Assembly (NCBI RefSeq): GCF_003590095.1
Contig: NC_039481.1
Span: 11,067,895-11,131,894 of the forward strand
Length of the DNA stretch: 64,000 bases
DNA from: Trichoplusia ni
Lineage: Eukaryota > Arthropoda > Insecta > Lepidoptera > Noctuidae
Reading direction: 5' to 3'
Under the pieces are notes generated by a model. It worked only from the letters and a program-made list of their open reading frames with translations, was not told the DNA's origin and did not search any database. Both the position numbers and the translations under genes were made by a program. Shown piece by piece: positions 35,178 through 48,300 of the stretch; the stretch's first letter is position 1, and each line of letters opens with the position of its first letter.

Positions 35178-35485
35178 TGTTCATAGGATGTTCTTTATTA
35201 CTCTGTGACTTATAAGGGAGGAATCGGCTGTCAGCCTAACTGTTGCGGTCGATAGCTCACGGATATGAAATGAGACACGAGTGGACTGTATAAAAATGTG
35301 GTCTATAATATAAGGGCAACTGTTACATCGAGATATTAAGCTAAGAGGCGCGAGCGCAGGCGTACGTCGCGGCTTGCAGCTGACTGGCTTGGCCGGGGTC
35401 CCGGGGCGCGCATCTCGCCGCTCGCGCAGTTGCCGGTTGTCCCCACTCCAACGCACAGCCGGTGCGTTGAGTGAACGACTCAACA
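35178..35485 (-). mobile_element. Probable solo LTR (308 bp)
   Basis: The segment is bounded by TGTT and AACA, the usual LTR termini, and sits in an inverted TAGTGTT/AACACTA context. Read on the minus strand it starts TGTTGAGTCG, has a G+C-rich first part (about 35,340-35,470) and an AATAAA about 20 bases before its end. This matches a U3-R-U5 layout with a polyadenylation signal. No internal retrovirus-like coding region adjoins it. Flanking bases (CCTAG/CTAAC) do not give a clean target duplication, so this is tentative. Alternatively it is a GC-rich regulatory island. Confidence 0.4.
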
Positions 35486-36319
35486 CTAACTAAAATTACT
35501 TAAAGAATATATATAATAACACAGTGGTATCAACTTGTCCTTGTTATTTCGCTTGGGATAGACAAAGAGGGCATACGGCCACCTGTCTTCATGCCCTTCT
35601 ACTCATTTTCTTATACGTCATTTCTAAATATGTTGTTGTGCCAGTTTGATAATCTCCCCTCGTTTCATTATATATAATACGACAAAAGATTATTAAGAAA
35701 TGGTACACTAGTAATGCTGCAACATTGTTAGGCTTCGCCGTATTTGATTTAAAACAAAAATAGCTCCAAAAAAGTCCCAAGCTAGTCCCTCAGCCCGATG
35801 CACTATATAACAATGTATTCCACGACTCCGCGTATGAACTTTTAACTTGTCAGTTCCTGTGAAGCGAGTACAGAAACTTAATCCCAGTTTTGAATTAGTT
35901 TTAACAGTAAACTCGTTACGTTTCCACGTGGAATATATTGCATTGTATTTTAAAGGGGCTGCACGAAAACTCACGAAATTACTTTGCAGTTTTTCCTCTG
36001 CATAGCAAGTTTATTTCTAACGCTACTTAAGTGCTTACTAGGAACTGCTTTTTAAAATTAACATGATAATATATGTAACATTCCTTAAGTACGTTATGGA
36101 ACATTTATGTACATGTAATATAATAAATATTAAATCTGTATTCTTAACCTATTCAACAACAACTAAAAACAAAATTAGTGAGAACGGGAATATGAAAACT
36201 AGCTGCAGGTGTATAATAATACAATAATACAGTAAGTATTATTCTAACATTTAGAAACAACTTAAATTGGACATGAGAGAGATTCAGTATTCACATCTAT
36301 TATAATTTATTAATAACCT
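35486..36319. other. Intergenic, no feature seen
   Basis: AT-rich, with open frames of 63-88 codons that lack any domain. Confidence 0.4.
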
Positions 36320-36420
36320 TAATCAACTGGTTTGTCAGTCCAAAGTCCTTAATCATGAACTGGTCCAATAAATACGCATGAGTAATCTATGTTAAATAAA
36401 GTTACTCGAAACAATCAGTA
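36320..36420 (+). repeat. Possible relic of a Penelope-like 3' end
   Basis: AATAAATACGCATGAGTAA (36367-36385) differs by one base from the AATAAATACGCGTGAGTAA-type end of the 15.2-kb copy. An upstream AACTGGTTTGTCAGTCCAAA could be a worn first hairpin. AGTCCTTAATCATGA also matches the other strand of the element end, so the fragment may be rearranged. Confidence 0.35.
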
Positions 36421-37489
36421 GTGACGATTCATTTAAGAAGTTTTTATATGAAGAGAAAACAAACAACATCGATCCATCGACTGCAACATGAAGTACTTCG
36501 TTACAAACTCCTTATTAGCTCATGGCGTCATGTTTTTATTCAGCACGGGAGCTAAACGACGCTTCTCGCTCGCTGAAGGCCCTTCAAAAATTCCAATTAA
36601 AGTTCCAAGATTATAATTGAATTGATAAACACTAGATTCATGAATAATAAAATGGATAATCTTTCACGTAACTTGATTACGGACTTGGATTTTGGATCGG
36701 AACATTGTTGGCAATCCGAAAGTTTTCCCGTTTAAGAGGAATATTTATGAAAGACCCTATTCTTGGCGCGTAAATATTTGCTGGGATTCTTCAGGATACT
36801 AAATTGAAGTTACTGATAAAAAAAGGTTTTATAGAGTAAAGAACAACCGTGAAAAATGTTTAGTAGGTGATTTAGATGGAAAAATATGGCTGTGGAAGAT
36901 TTTTCGAGATACAGCAGCTAATAGACTTAGGTCCGAGAGTAAATTAGGTTAAGAATGCTGTTTCAATATGCCTGAATCGAAATTTCCCATATAATCCTAA
37001 CAGATTAATATTTCAATAAACATTTTTGAATTGAAAATAAGCGTTTTTGAAATAGTCCTTTCCTGATCATCTTCACGACAGAGGTAGCCTTAATCATTCT
37101 CATTATAGTAAAAAAACTCAAAGAGTTTTCTACTTGGATTCTGTTTGTTACAATTACCGGGAACTCTTGCTCCTCGGACCGACTACTTAATTAGCCAAAC
37201 TACACTCCACACAATTACCTAAGTTCCTCCCGTAATTACTATCGGTGCTCTTTTTATAAAGATAAAGTACGCTAAGCAAATACTTTTATTTTAAAGGAAA
37301 TTTTAGTGAATTTTCTATCGCTTGTTATCTCAACATCATGGCACTGAATAGGTCTCTGCTTTCATCAGTGATATGACACACAGTTATGTTTTTTTCAAAT
37401 AGGAACTTGGAAACTTGGAAATAGGAGCTTGTACTCAGCGTCTTAAGATAAATATTTTGCTTAACCTTAAGTTTCATTTTGATTGATGT
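36421..37489. other. Intergenic, no feature seen
   Basis: AT-rich; nothing recognised. Confidence 0.4.
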
Positions 37490-37650
37490 TCAAGTGGGCG
37501 CAGAAACACATCGTCTGTGAAAATTTCAGTCTAGCTGTCACGGTTCATGAGATCCTGTTTTCTGATATACTGGCGGACGGGCGGCCAGATGGAAACGCAA
37601 GCCTAGTCTTTAAGTTTCCGCTCAACCGTATCGATGCGTCACCTTAAAAA
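37490..37650 (+). repeat. Diverged copy of the CGGAACCCTAAA-type repeat family
   Basis: CGCAGAAACACATCGTCTGT, GAAAATTTCAGTCTAGCTGT, CACGGTTCATGAGAT and GGCGGACGGGCGGCCAGA follow the family order on the + strand. The tail is lost. Confidence 0.6.
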
Positions 37651-40600
37651 CTTCTCCAGAAACAAATATAAAAAGTTGTAAAACAAAATCTCTATAAAAT
37701 AACCCCATATGCCAGTAACTCCTTAGAAACTACAGTGCGAAAACAGTCAGTTATACTAACTGCTCGATGAACACACGTCACAGATCCAACGGTGCCGGCG
37801 TCGTTTGGATCATACGCTCCATTTCGCGCCGTCTGGCCCCAATGATATGACAAATCGGACATGAATAGCCACAGGGTAGAGCTTTTTCAAATGACATTAG
37901 CTTGTCAGGTGATTGAGAATTATAGGGTGATCACAATGTTGACATTCTTTGTAGTTGGGATGATAAGGAAGAATAAGCGATGGTTTTTTGTTTTGAAACC
38001 AGTATGTTCTTTAATTCTTGTTAATCCCTTTTATGATGAAGACGTTTCCTAGACGTGCATTAAGTAAAAACACAAACTCAAAAACAAGAAAATCAAAATT
38101 ATGAGAGAACATTATTCTTAGAACTTTAAAAGTCAATGCAGTCAAGATTTGTCTTAAGAGAGAGCTTTTCTTGGAGTGAAAACGCGATATTCTAAAGCAA
38201 TTCGCGCCTTCAAAATTCAGAAAGGATCTGACAGTTCACTTCATGTGGAACAAGTGTTAAGAACGCGGCACTTTAAGATGACATTCCAGAATTTTCCAAA
38301 CTCCGCACTGCCTTTCAGACGTTCAAGTGGATTTTTTTAATGTCACGTTATGCATCGGTGAGCAGCTGAGAATCATAAAATGCATATCGCATAAGTGAAA
38401 GTCGATGGTGCGCGAAATGCTTTGAGATTTTATTCACGAACCGATACTGGCGGGTAGGCGAGTGCGCATATTTATGAGACGATGTTTGCATACAGCAAAG
38501 CATTGCATTGCATACAGCAGAGATTATGTAGCATATCGGTACGGTCACTTGACGTCAAATATTCAGGGCCCGGCCGTGCTGCGGCTGAGGTGACGGGAAT
38601 ATTAAAGAGAGCGGTATTGCAATATATTACATCACTTTAAGTCATGATCGAAAATTTCCTAAAACTAAATTTTTTCAATATTTGGAATTTGAAAATGGAC
38701 CATTCACATATTGGACTATTGTGCAAATTAATGCAAACGAAAAAATGATATCGTTTAAATGAGTTTAAGTCCAATTCATAACAAAATACTATTCAAACTG
38801 TACTAAATAATAGTCCACTCTAACTCCAAATTACGATATCTACAACCTATACTACTTCAATACGCAACTTTGGAAAACCTACAGCGCACTTGCATGCAAC
38901 TTGAACGGTAGAAAAACAAGCAAACAAGAACATAGCAACATAACTATCGGAACACAAGTCGAGACGACAAACTTATAAGACGAAACAATACAATGAAATT
39001 AACACTCGCAAAAGTTTCAACGGAACAAATTCAGGTCGTGGCAGGAAAGTTTTATCTGGTGTAAACTACTAAGATTAAGTTTCTGTGCAACTAAGAATGG
39101 GACTGTATGAGATCTCCTCAATTCTTGCTCCGATATTGAATAATGTCGCTGGATTTCAAGGAAAATACTTGTTAGTTAGATTTTAGTTTTACTCCGGTTT
39201 TACATTTGTAACTTCAGCAAAACTGTCATGAACGACAAAAAATCCAATTCCTTTAATTATTAAATTGAATCTTTCTTCTTATCCTTACTAAAATTTAAAA
39301 GGTTTTGTAATTTCGCTAAACGTGGCTTCACAAAAGAGAACCTAAAATACACCTTATCAAATTTCACAATATATTTTAATACTGAGAAAAAAAGAAAAAC
39401 ACAAATTAAAAGATATTTCATACGCATTAAACGTGCAACCTCATTCACATTTCCTCTCAATACCATGATCTCCAATAACGCCCTCTATCGCCGGGCTGTA
39501 GCAAATGTATTAAGTAGAGAATCGTGTTTGCGATCTGCCTGCATCCACTACAGCGGCTTAACAATTGCCTTGTCCCAGCTTTATGTAAACGTGACTACTT
39601 CGTTTTGTATCTCTTGATTGTTGTGTTCGATACAAGTTTATATAAACTTCTTTATCGGGAAACGTTTTGGGAAGCGTTCTGTTCGAGTTTTATTTCGATA
39701 CTTGATAAGTGGTTTGAGGTTTCATTATTCCTTTTTCTGTGGATTATTGATAGGTTAATGAAAATTTTTAATCCAACGAATTTCAATTGCTTTGGTTACG
39801 TAGTTATTTAAAATGGGGAATATACATTAAAGTCAGGGCTTTTCATCGTCAAGTAATCAAAACAAAAAAGTAATAATCAAATATCAATTTACTTAACATA
39901 AAAATGTATGAAACGTCTTCAGTGCAACAGTTCAGTACATACAATTGTAGAACAAATGCAAATTATGCCGTTCTAAATATTCTACAAAATTTTGACTTCT
40001 AAAATGCGACAAAATAATGTTAGCAGAAGCGAACAATTAAGGCGAAAATGTCTATCGAACTTTCATAAAGTGCTCACGAAGCAAAACAAACAGATCGAAT
40101 AATATCACAAAATTCACACAAACTCCTATCGAAGGAAACTTTTCTTTCAAAACATAATTCCGATCTTAAATCTGGACTTAGATGGCAGTTCTGAAATGTT
40201 CCAACGTTTTTCTTCGGCCAAAAGAGATAAGTTTTAAAGCGGCCAATTATTTTAGTTCGCGAATGTTTCCATTTGGGAATATGTTGACGGCAAACTGTGC
40301 TCATTAAGTCCTCAAACATTTAAACTTGGACGTTTTTGAACTATTTTTTTACTAAAAATTTTCTTTGTTACTACAGTATTTCGTATCATCGTTCCAACCG
40401 TTAGTGTTGCAATAACTTTATTGGTATTTTGTGTTAAATGTAAAATGAAAACATACACGACTCCGGTACCGACTGCCGAAGAGATAATAAACCCAGTATC
40501 ATACTACCATATAAGCTGTTCCCACCAGTTCGTAAAAAGAAGTAGTGTATAGGCATACAGTATGAACGTGGCCTGAATGCTCAGATAGATACCCAACCCT

Positions 40601-40817
40601 TTCTATTATCCCTTACAGAATCCATGGGACAGGCGCCCCGTAAACTAACGAACATACGAGCCATCTTATCGTCCTCGAAACGCAGGTAAAAATTAAGCAA
40701 CACGCTTAAACTTACGACATAGGTGTATGGATTTGACAAAGTTGAGATTGATTAGATTTTTAGTGACGAACTGAGAGAAGTTAAATATTGCACGCAAAAG
40801 TAAAGTAATTTAGACTA
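37651..40817. other. Intergenic, no gene seen
   Basis: AT-rich apart from a G+C-richer stretch at 37,770-37,860 and a CpG-containing patch at 38,555-38,605. No domain-bearing open frame and no repeat I can name. Confidence 0.4.
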
Positions 40818-40985
40818 AACTAGCTGTAGCCCGCGGGCCCGCCCGCTACAAATCGGAATGAAATTGGGCTAAAACTATTATATTTTGTTATCCTGCTTGT
40901 AATATTTCTATGTACCAAGTTTTGTCTCAATCCGCTCAATGGTGTTTGCGTGACAGACGAACGTACATCAATATATAATGTATTA
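40818..40985 (-). repeat. Ubiquitous lepidopteran repeat (RTE-tail-like), minus orientation
   Basis: ACTAGCTGTAGCCCGCGGGC at the left is the reversed tail. TTTTGTCTCAATCCGCTCAA and GCGTGACAGACGAACGTACA then follow, as in this repeat group read backwards. Diverged and non-coding. Confidence 0.6.
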
Positions 40986-42114
40986 AACAATACATATTTC
41001 TTCTTTTTTATCTGTTTTTGCAGTTAGCAATAGTTGGTAGTCTGAAATAATATGTACGTAATACTATGATAGTAAGGAGGGAATTGAGGTAAGTTATTTA
41101 TCTTACTGATAATAACTCTCATTAATGACTTAATCTTAAAAATAAAGCGTTCTATATCGATTCATACTCCTAGTCAAACCCCACTAGTCCCGCTACAAAA
41201 GCTAGAGTTCCCCGGGGAAGCCGGACTATCCGCGATACCTCCCTACGGCGCACTCACTGACAAATAGATTCCTTTATTTTGCCACATTTGCATAGGTTTT
41301 ATAATAAATGCCGCGAACGCGTGATAAATATTCAGAGGGTGTACAGTATTGTTGTAAAATATAGCTGAAATGAATCGTGTTGGGTTTTGCACATTTAGCT
41401 CTGGAAGTCGGGATTTGCATGTTAATTGTCGGATAGTTTTTTGGGGTTATGCCGTCTGTCTGTTCGGGGTTATGAAATGTAAGTTTGGAAATTATTGTTT
41501 GTGGAACAGTGCAGATTTTGCGTCACAAATTATCTCGCGTATTAAAATTGTTGTTTTGCTTTTGTTTCGCTATGTAGTCAAAACGATTTATCACTTGAAA
41601 CTAAATTTTGTCTTCTGGGATCGATCAAAGAACCGCTTAAAGCAGTTGTATAAACTAGACGGTGTTCTAAACTGCAAGCAGCCACGGCTTTCTTCCACAA
41701 TTTCACTAGTACTATCGATATCCCACAGGCATCAAGATCAAGGGTAAAACTGACCTATCAAAGTCAAAAAATCATGTGAACCTCAGAAATGATAAAATTA
41801 AACAATTTAAAGAGAAACTATTGAGATAACAAGCCCTTGAGGCGAGTGGACGTGCGTGAGTTATTATCCTTCAGGGAGCACTTCCCTTACAAATGAACTC
41901 TGATATATTCGCTCATGAAACTTTCGGATATCGTGTTGTAAAGCCCTTTAGGTAATGTTAAAATTATTTATTTGCCTTAATTTGTTTAATATGGTATCAG
42001 GCTGGTGCAGAGATATTTATAGGAGGATGCAGGCTTGTTTATAAAGTGCGATCCATAATGTTGCCTTTTTTGTTCTATTTATTTTTTGTCTCAATACCCA
42101 GAGTTAAATGTGTT
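40986..42114. other. Intergenic, no gene seen
   Basis: A 125-codon open frame at 41,370-41,747 has no recognisable domain, atypical composition and no supporting context. It is not called as a gene. Confidence 0.4.
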
Positions 42115-42205
42115 CCCAGTTTGTCTGTTTGTATGTCACCAAGTCTAGCTAGACAGTTCAAATTTGCATAGATGATGGATACCAGCGGTTGCCATGGTAC
42201 GGTTA
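42115..42205 (-). repeat. Internally deleted copy of the CGGAACCCTAAA-type repeat family
   Basis: Read left to right it is TTGTCTGTTTGTATGTCACC, TCTAGCTAGACAGTTCAAAT and AGATGATGGATACCAGCGGT. This is the family body reversed, with about 20 bases missing in the middle. Confidence 0.5.
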
Positions 42206-45200
42206 TAAGTTTGATGGATAATATGTTTTATCATAAATTTGTTTTTCTTTAGTCTGGTTGGTTTCGTTAGTATGGAACTCGAACTAAACTCGGAATGGCT
42301 ATTGGACTCCTTTTATCTAGCTATCTTTGATATAAGCCAGTTCGGCATTTTGGATCACTGTTCCAATGAATGACTCAACGCGTAATTGTAGGGATGTGCG
42401 TAAATATACTTCGTCACAGATAATCACTTGCAGTTGTTGACATAAGTGACAAAAATTAACCGTCACACCATTAGATTTAATTGAAGTCCATTGAAAAAAG
42501 GTGTGGGTAGTATTTAATTGGTAAGTCGGTTCGGTTCAATTGATTCGTGTTAATGAACGCGCCTCTCATTAAAAGTAATGAGCGGCCGCGTTTGACGGTT
42601 ACGTCATTTGAGCGCGCCGTTTGAGAGATTAACGAGCTAAGGACCAGGATTATGTTAAGACAGGATAGTCCTAGTGGTCAACGGGGTAGATGCAAATTTA
42701 TTCTGAAGGGGTTCTAACCGCACCTTTAAGTAAAGCGTAGTCCCGTGTAGTGAAGAAATGCCCCGGTGGTTTTTCAGGTAAGAATCCGGCATACCCCTCA
42801 ACCTTCTACAAGGCAAGTGTACTCAAGATATTTCTAATTAAAGCTTATGATGACATAATTTGTATAGCTCTCGTTTTCAGACATTTGAGTCACATTCACA
42901 AATTCGTATCGCGGATCTGACGTGGTGTCCTATACCACTCTCCTATGGCAGTGTGAACCCAATAATGGGATTACATTGGTGAACCTACGTAAATCCCACG
43001 GAAATAGAATTACGAATTACATTTTGCCTTTGAACAAGTCATGAGCTTTGATTATATAGGACTTATTACTATTTATACGAGTTGGCGTATAATTATAACA
43101 ACATACCTTTTCCAAAAAAACAAAACAAATTGTTCTGTACTTTTATCAAGAAGCAAATATAGGACTCTTGTTTTCTTACCGAAGAAAATGTTAATGTTCC
43201 ATTTGGCGGCGCAACAAATTTTCCCACATACAAACGAAAATAAAACGGTATATCTGATGTATTCAATTACTACATTTGGACAGGTAGCGTCCAGAACAAC
43301 GGACAAAAAAGGTCAGACAAACACCTGATTGTAAGTGGTCACATGTAATGAAACAATGCTGACGAAGCAGAACGGACATGAGGAAAACAAAGGAATATCG
43401 TCTATTTGTAAACGTATGTGATATGTGCCTCAATGTTATTGGCTTTTTATATACCTTTTTTGGAACAAAACAGCTGGTTTTATTCAGATTTTTATGTGTT
43501 TTTTAAACTTATTTTTGTGGATTAATCTTAAAATTGAATGTTTTACTATTAATGCTTGACATGATCGGAAACTCATTTATAAAATGGGAAAAAAACGATA
43601 CTTAAACGTGTATTCTTAATATTCCATTTATTTCTTGCATAGCTCGTGTATAATTTCTGTAAATTCTTACATGTAATGAATATAGCTATGTAAAAAAATA
43701 AAATAAAAAAGGCGTTCTTATCCATCCGCAACAAATCTACGACCATCAAAGTTAATTCGTAACCTGCCCTTTTGCTTTTTACTTACGCGTGTTTTGCACC
43801 GCATATGTTTAGCTTTTGTTTCGCTAATGTATTGACGTTGGGCTCAAACCTTTAGCTAAGGCAGGCACAATATATAGAAGGGGTCTGGGATATGTTCTTT
43901 ATACTTATTCGAATAAATTACGAATAGGGAATGTAAATAAAACAAGGTCGTTTGATGTTGGGGGTATGCTCCGCTAATTTTGGTACTAAAAAGACCCTTT
44001 TAAATAGTGAAAGCCACTGCTTAGTGAATTTGAGAAAGTAGTTTTGTTTAGATAGATTTCCGTATAATTAAAATCCAGCATGAACAATAAACCCATATGC
44101 TATTCCTACACCATACCTATTATTGAAGTTGTAATAAATAAAGTCGCAAAATATTTTTTACAAGTTACCAAAGTTACGGGTACGTTGTTCAATGTCATGT
44201 ATTTTAATTACTGTTTAGAATACACAGATTTAATATTATCTTCTGTATTAAATTAATAAACAATAAATCAACAAGGCTCTTCAATTTCGTACATAAATCA
44301 AACAATTTCAGCCAGTCAATATCACATTTATCAACAAATGAAAATTAATACATATAAGAGCATTAAGATCTATCAATCTTCGTTACTCAGACGTGTAGGA
44401 GATAAATTAGCTTACTAACAATAACGGATCAAGACGTGTAGAAGAGGACTTTAGGTATGTATATATTTTTGCGTCACAAGTTGTTCATGTAATATACGGT
44501 CGACTGCTAGTCACAGTCCACTTTTCGCATAGGGAAGCTTTTGAGGAGTGCTCACCGCGCTACCTCACTGCCAGTTGACGATTTTATATTCCAATATTTG
44601 GGGTCTAGGTTTTCTCACAATATTTTCGGCTACGTCTTAAATTTATAAAAAAATACTTCTTGGGTTGATACGTTCAGGACAGCGGATCAGGTGCACAAGT
44701 TATTTACAAAGAACTTGCCAAGATTTTGGTCTACTCTACCAGTAATCAGAAGGCTAGTCTGTTTTTTGCTCAAATACTACTTACTTTTGATTAAAATGTG
44801 TGTTTTATTTCACAATCTAGATCACATGTGGATCCAATATTATCATTCTATTAATAAATCTCTTCTCATGCTCTTTCATAAAATTATAGTACGTCATTAT
44901 ATATCACACTCAATTGCTCCTACATCGTCTATAATTCCATCAACTCTCTGAACCTTTCCCGTTGCTATAGAGAAAACATAATGTCATAATGATTGACATA
45001 AATAAAGGGAAATTCCATTTATTGGAGACGTACTTAACAATATTGAAATGATAGTTGTAGTGCTAATCCTACTGTTTGCAAGACTGCTTACCATAAGTTA
45101 CACGATTGAAACGTACGTTATTGGTCGGTCTCGCGATTCTGAGAATTACGTACAAATTGACTAAGGAAAAAAACATTTAGCAAAAAAAACACCCGTCATA

Positions 45201-45224
45201 AGCACCAATCGTAACTTGACGTCA
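42206..45224. other. Intergenic with a CpG-rich patch
   Basis: 42,555-42,630 is rich in CpG and contains CTCATTA (42565-42571) and TAATGAG (42576-42582), an inverted pair of TAAT homeodomain-type sites. The rest is AT-rich and featureless. Confidence 0.4.
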
Positions 45225-45360
45225 AATTTTATTGTGCAAATTCAAATGTCTACTACAACTTGATGACAGACGGATGGCAAACAAAAAGACAGCTTAGTTG
45301 CTGTCTTAGTAATAGGAATAAGTCTCAGCATTCGGATACGGATCCCCAAAAATGTTCAAT
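45225..45360 (+). repeat. Diverged copy of the CGGAACCCTAAA-type repeat family
   Basis: TTGATGACAGACGGATGGCA, AGCTTAGTTGCTGTCTTAGT with AATAGGAATAA, and GGATACGGATCCCCAAAAAT keep the order of the family 3' half. Confidence 0.55.
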
Positions 45361-48300
45361 GAAATCATAGAGGGAAAATAAGGAATATTTGACGGTTCAT
45401 CTGAAAGCGAAGCGTTGGCTTCAAACGGGCAAACATTTAGGAACGTGATACGTTTTCGTCAAGTTTCTACGCCGCTTACATTGTTTGTTCTAACCGGGAG
45501 CTGCGAATAATAGCTGGAGCGATAGTACCTTCAGACACTTGATACAGATTTGGGAACTACTGCCGCACCAAGTTTAGGAGAACCGTCTATCTGAGAACTA
45601 TATTTTGAGGGAACTTCAGAAGTTGCTTTGACGATATACACCGTACAAGACGAAGCTGTTCGAGATGCTGCTGATGCCAGATCTACATCAGAATCTGTAG
45701 TTGTAATAATTATTTGTTGAAGTTTACCTTTTATATTGATATCCAATTTCATTTCATTCAGAATTATAAAAAACTCTAACTAGCATTCGATAAACAAATC
45801 GAAAGTTTGTTCTCCACATTCGAACTACTCAACCAAATATTCACCAACGCCCAACCCTTCCTACATCGATGTATTTCATCCAAGCTATGTTGGAACAAAT
45901 ATTTGCCATAGGAAGTACGTAATCCTCTTTGGCTGCCAAGTTCCGTAGTCTTTAAATTACCTACAATATCGTCTGTGTGATATCGAAGGGCTTTCAGAGA
46001 TCTCGCGTGAAGTGTCGATTTTGGTTCAGCGTCTGGTAATAAGGATTCCCTGAGTATTATCTAGAGGAAGTCATGATATGTGTTGTTATTTTTATGTGCG
46101 CTAGCCGGGGTGTGGAAGTAGTAAATTAAATGCAGTTTCTGCTGCTGAAACTGTTGTTATGAAGGATGGTGATATTTCGAGAGATGAAATAGTAAGTACT
46201 AAGAATGTGTATGACGTGAATTTTGACTTAAAACTTTCATGAGCAGAAACATCTTAACCTAACCTAACTTTTAGGCAAATAATTACATCATCAGTTTTTC
46301 CAAGAAATAATACTCTGTATTTTATGTAAAAATCTTGATTTTCATCGCACTAAATTTCAGTTTTATTGCCAGTCTAAAACGGGTTTTAGCTAGTGAAATG
46401 TTAAACAGAATGTGTGTTTTACACAAAGCAAAATCCACTCAGAAGCAGCCCTACAAAACTCATCTTTAACATCTCAACCAATTACATTTTTGAAAGGTTC
46501 TTCTTTCGATACCTTACCTGGGCCAACGATTTCAATCAGCTAAAACATTCCGAGGTCATGAGGAAGAAAGTAATCTCTTACAGTAATTACACGTCATCAG
46601 GCACCACTGAGCTCAACGCGAATGCGATGAGCAATGATCCCACTTTACGAGGTTTACTGTAAATGTAATTTAAATGTAATCTTAAGGATTTCAATTTTAT
46701 TTTTGGAACGGTGCCGGATATTAGTGGCCTGTTAATTTGCTTTTGTGTTTTATTTCCTTTTTTTGTTTTATTTTGTTCTATTTTTTTCTCTTGTTCAACT
46801 TTTTTTTTAATTTTGATATTTTGGGTATATTGGTAATATTTAATTGGTCAAGGTAGTTTATTTTCATCTGCGTTGCAAATAAATAATTTGAATGATATAA
46901 CATTGGAAATAAATAAAAAATAAATTCAAAAAATTTAATGATTAATATTGTTTTGAAACGCATTTTTTTTTAATCATTGTCTCAATTTGAATGCTTTTCA
47001 ATCCTCATAGAAGTTTACGCATGGTTGACATTGATACAATCTGCCCATTATTATAATTTAGACTGTGTTAGTTTAATGCATCTATTTAAATACCTACGAC
47101 ACAATTCTTAATGACTTTACCCTGTGGCCATTTTATAATTAACGCCTTGCTTGGTTATCGAATAGAAGCACTCATATATCACGTTATTCAGTAAAACTAT
47201 CCATGAAAAAATATTAAGGTGAATGACCCAGACAATAGCACATCAAAATCGAATACAAAAATTCAATAAATCAAAATGAGATTCCTTTTCGACTAGTGAT
47301 GTGACCTTGACTTTTCAGTTCAATACATTGCAGCGATTCGTCAGCTTTAACGCTCAGAGAAATCTAACATATATATTATAAGCCCAAAATCATCCTAGTT
47401 TTCACTAACAACTCAATCAAAAAACAACTGACGCTTGGAATACTTTATTCCAACGTCTTTTCTGAATACTTTCATCCGTATCAAAATTTAAATCATAAAA
47501 TTCCCATAGAGTTTGAGAGAACATTCCGCCTCATCAATCGTCTCGATATCAGCGATGAACTTGAAAGACCAAGAGAATTCTCATTTATAACACACCGATG
47601 TTTGACGGGAACTTTTCAAAATTCTTCAGCCTCAAGCATCCAATCCATTAGTCAAGTCACACAGAAACATTTTAATTGCACCCAAGAACTCACAAAGTTT
47701 AATGTTTAAAATCGTAAAGGAATCATTTATTTGCTTAATCAAAACCAATCCTATTAATTACTGGAAGTGGGTGCCTAAGTTGGGGGCGAAGAAATTATTG
47801 CGGAACTTTAGCATCGATGTAAATGTTTAATTTTGTATTTGGTGGAGTTCGGATTTCGTCGCTTGTTTAGGAGTTAGAGATGTGGATATCGAAACTTATA
47901 ATTCTCGAATAACATTTATTTCTGCTGCTAGTTCCGAGAAATGAGATCCTATGTATAATTAAAGATTTCGTAGTATTTCTCCATGAACTTCAGTTCCGTG
48001 TGATATGTGAGCTTCAAATGGCAAAGCTCACTGCGAGGTTTCTTTTTGCACGATCTCTTTTTGTTTATTTCTTTCCGAATGTTGTTTTACACAAACTTCC
48101 TCTCCCACAAACCGATTTCGAATTTAAACTAATATTTAGATCAGCCCATTAGCTTCTCAATCAGATTTAGAAAACCAAAAATTTGCGACATTACACCCAA
48201 TCGAAGAGGACTGAACGATTTTTATCCGTAACGACTTTCGATTCATTTAGTCGCAAAATTGACTTGGCACACCCTCCCGATTTTACTTTATTATTTACCA

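Noticed and set aside
41370..41747. 125-codon frame as a possible gene
   Set aside because: No domain, no splice or promoter support, composition like random AT-rich translation.
46255..46272. AACCTAACCTAAC as an interstitial telomere repeat
   Set aside because: Only two to three units of CCTAA, as expected by chance in 64 kb of AT-rich DNA.
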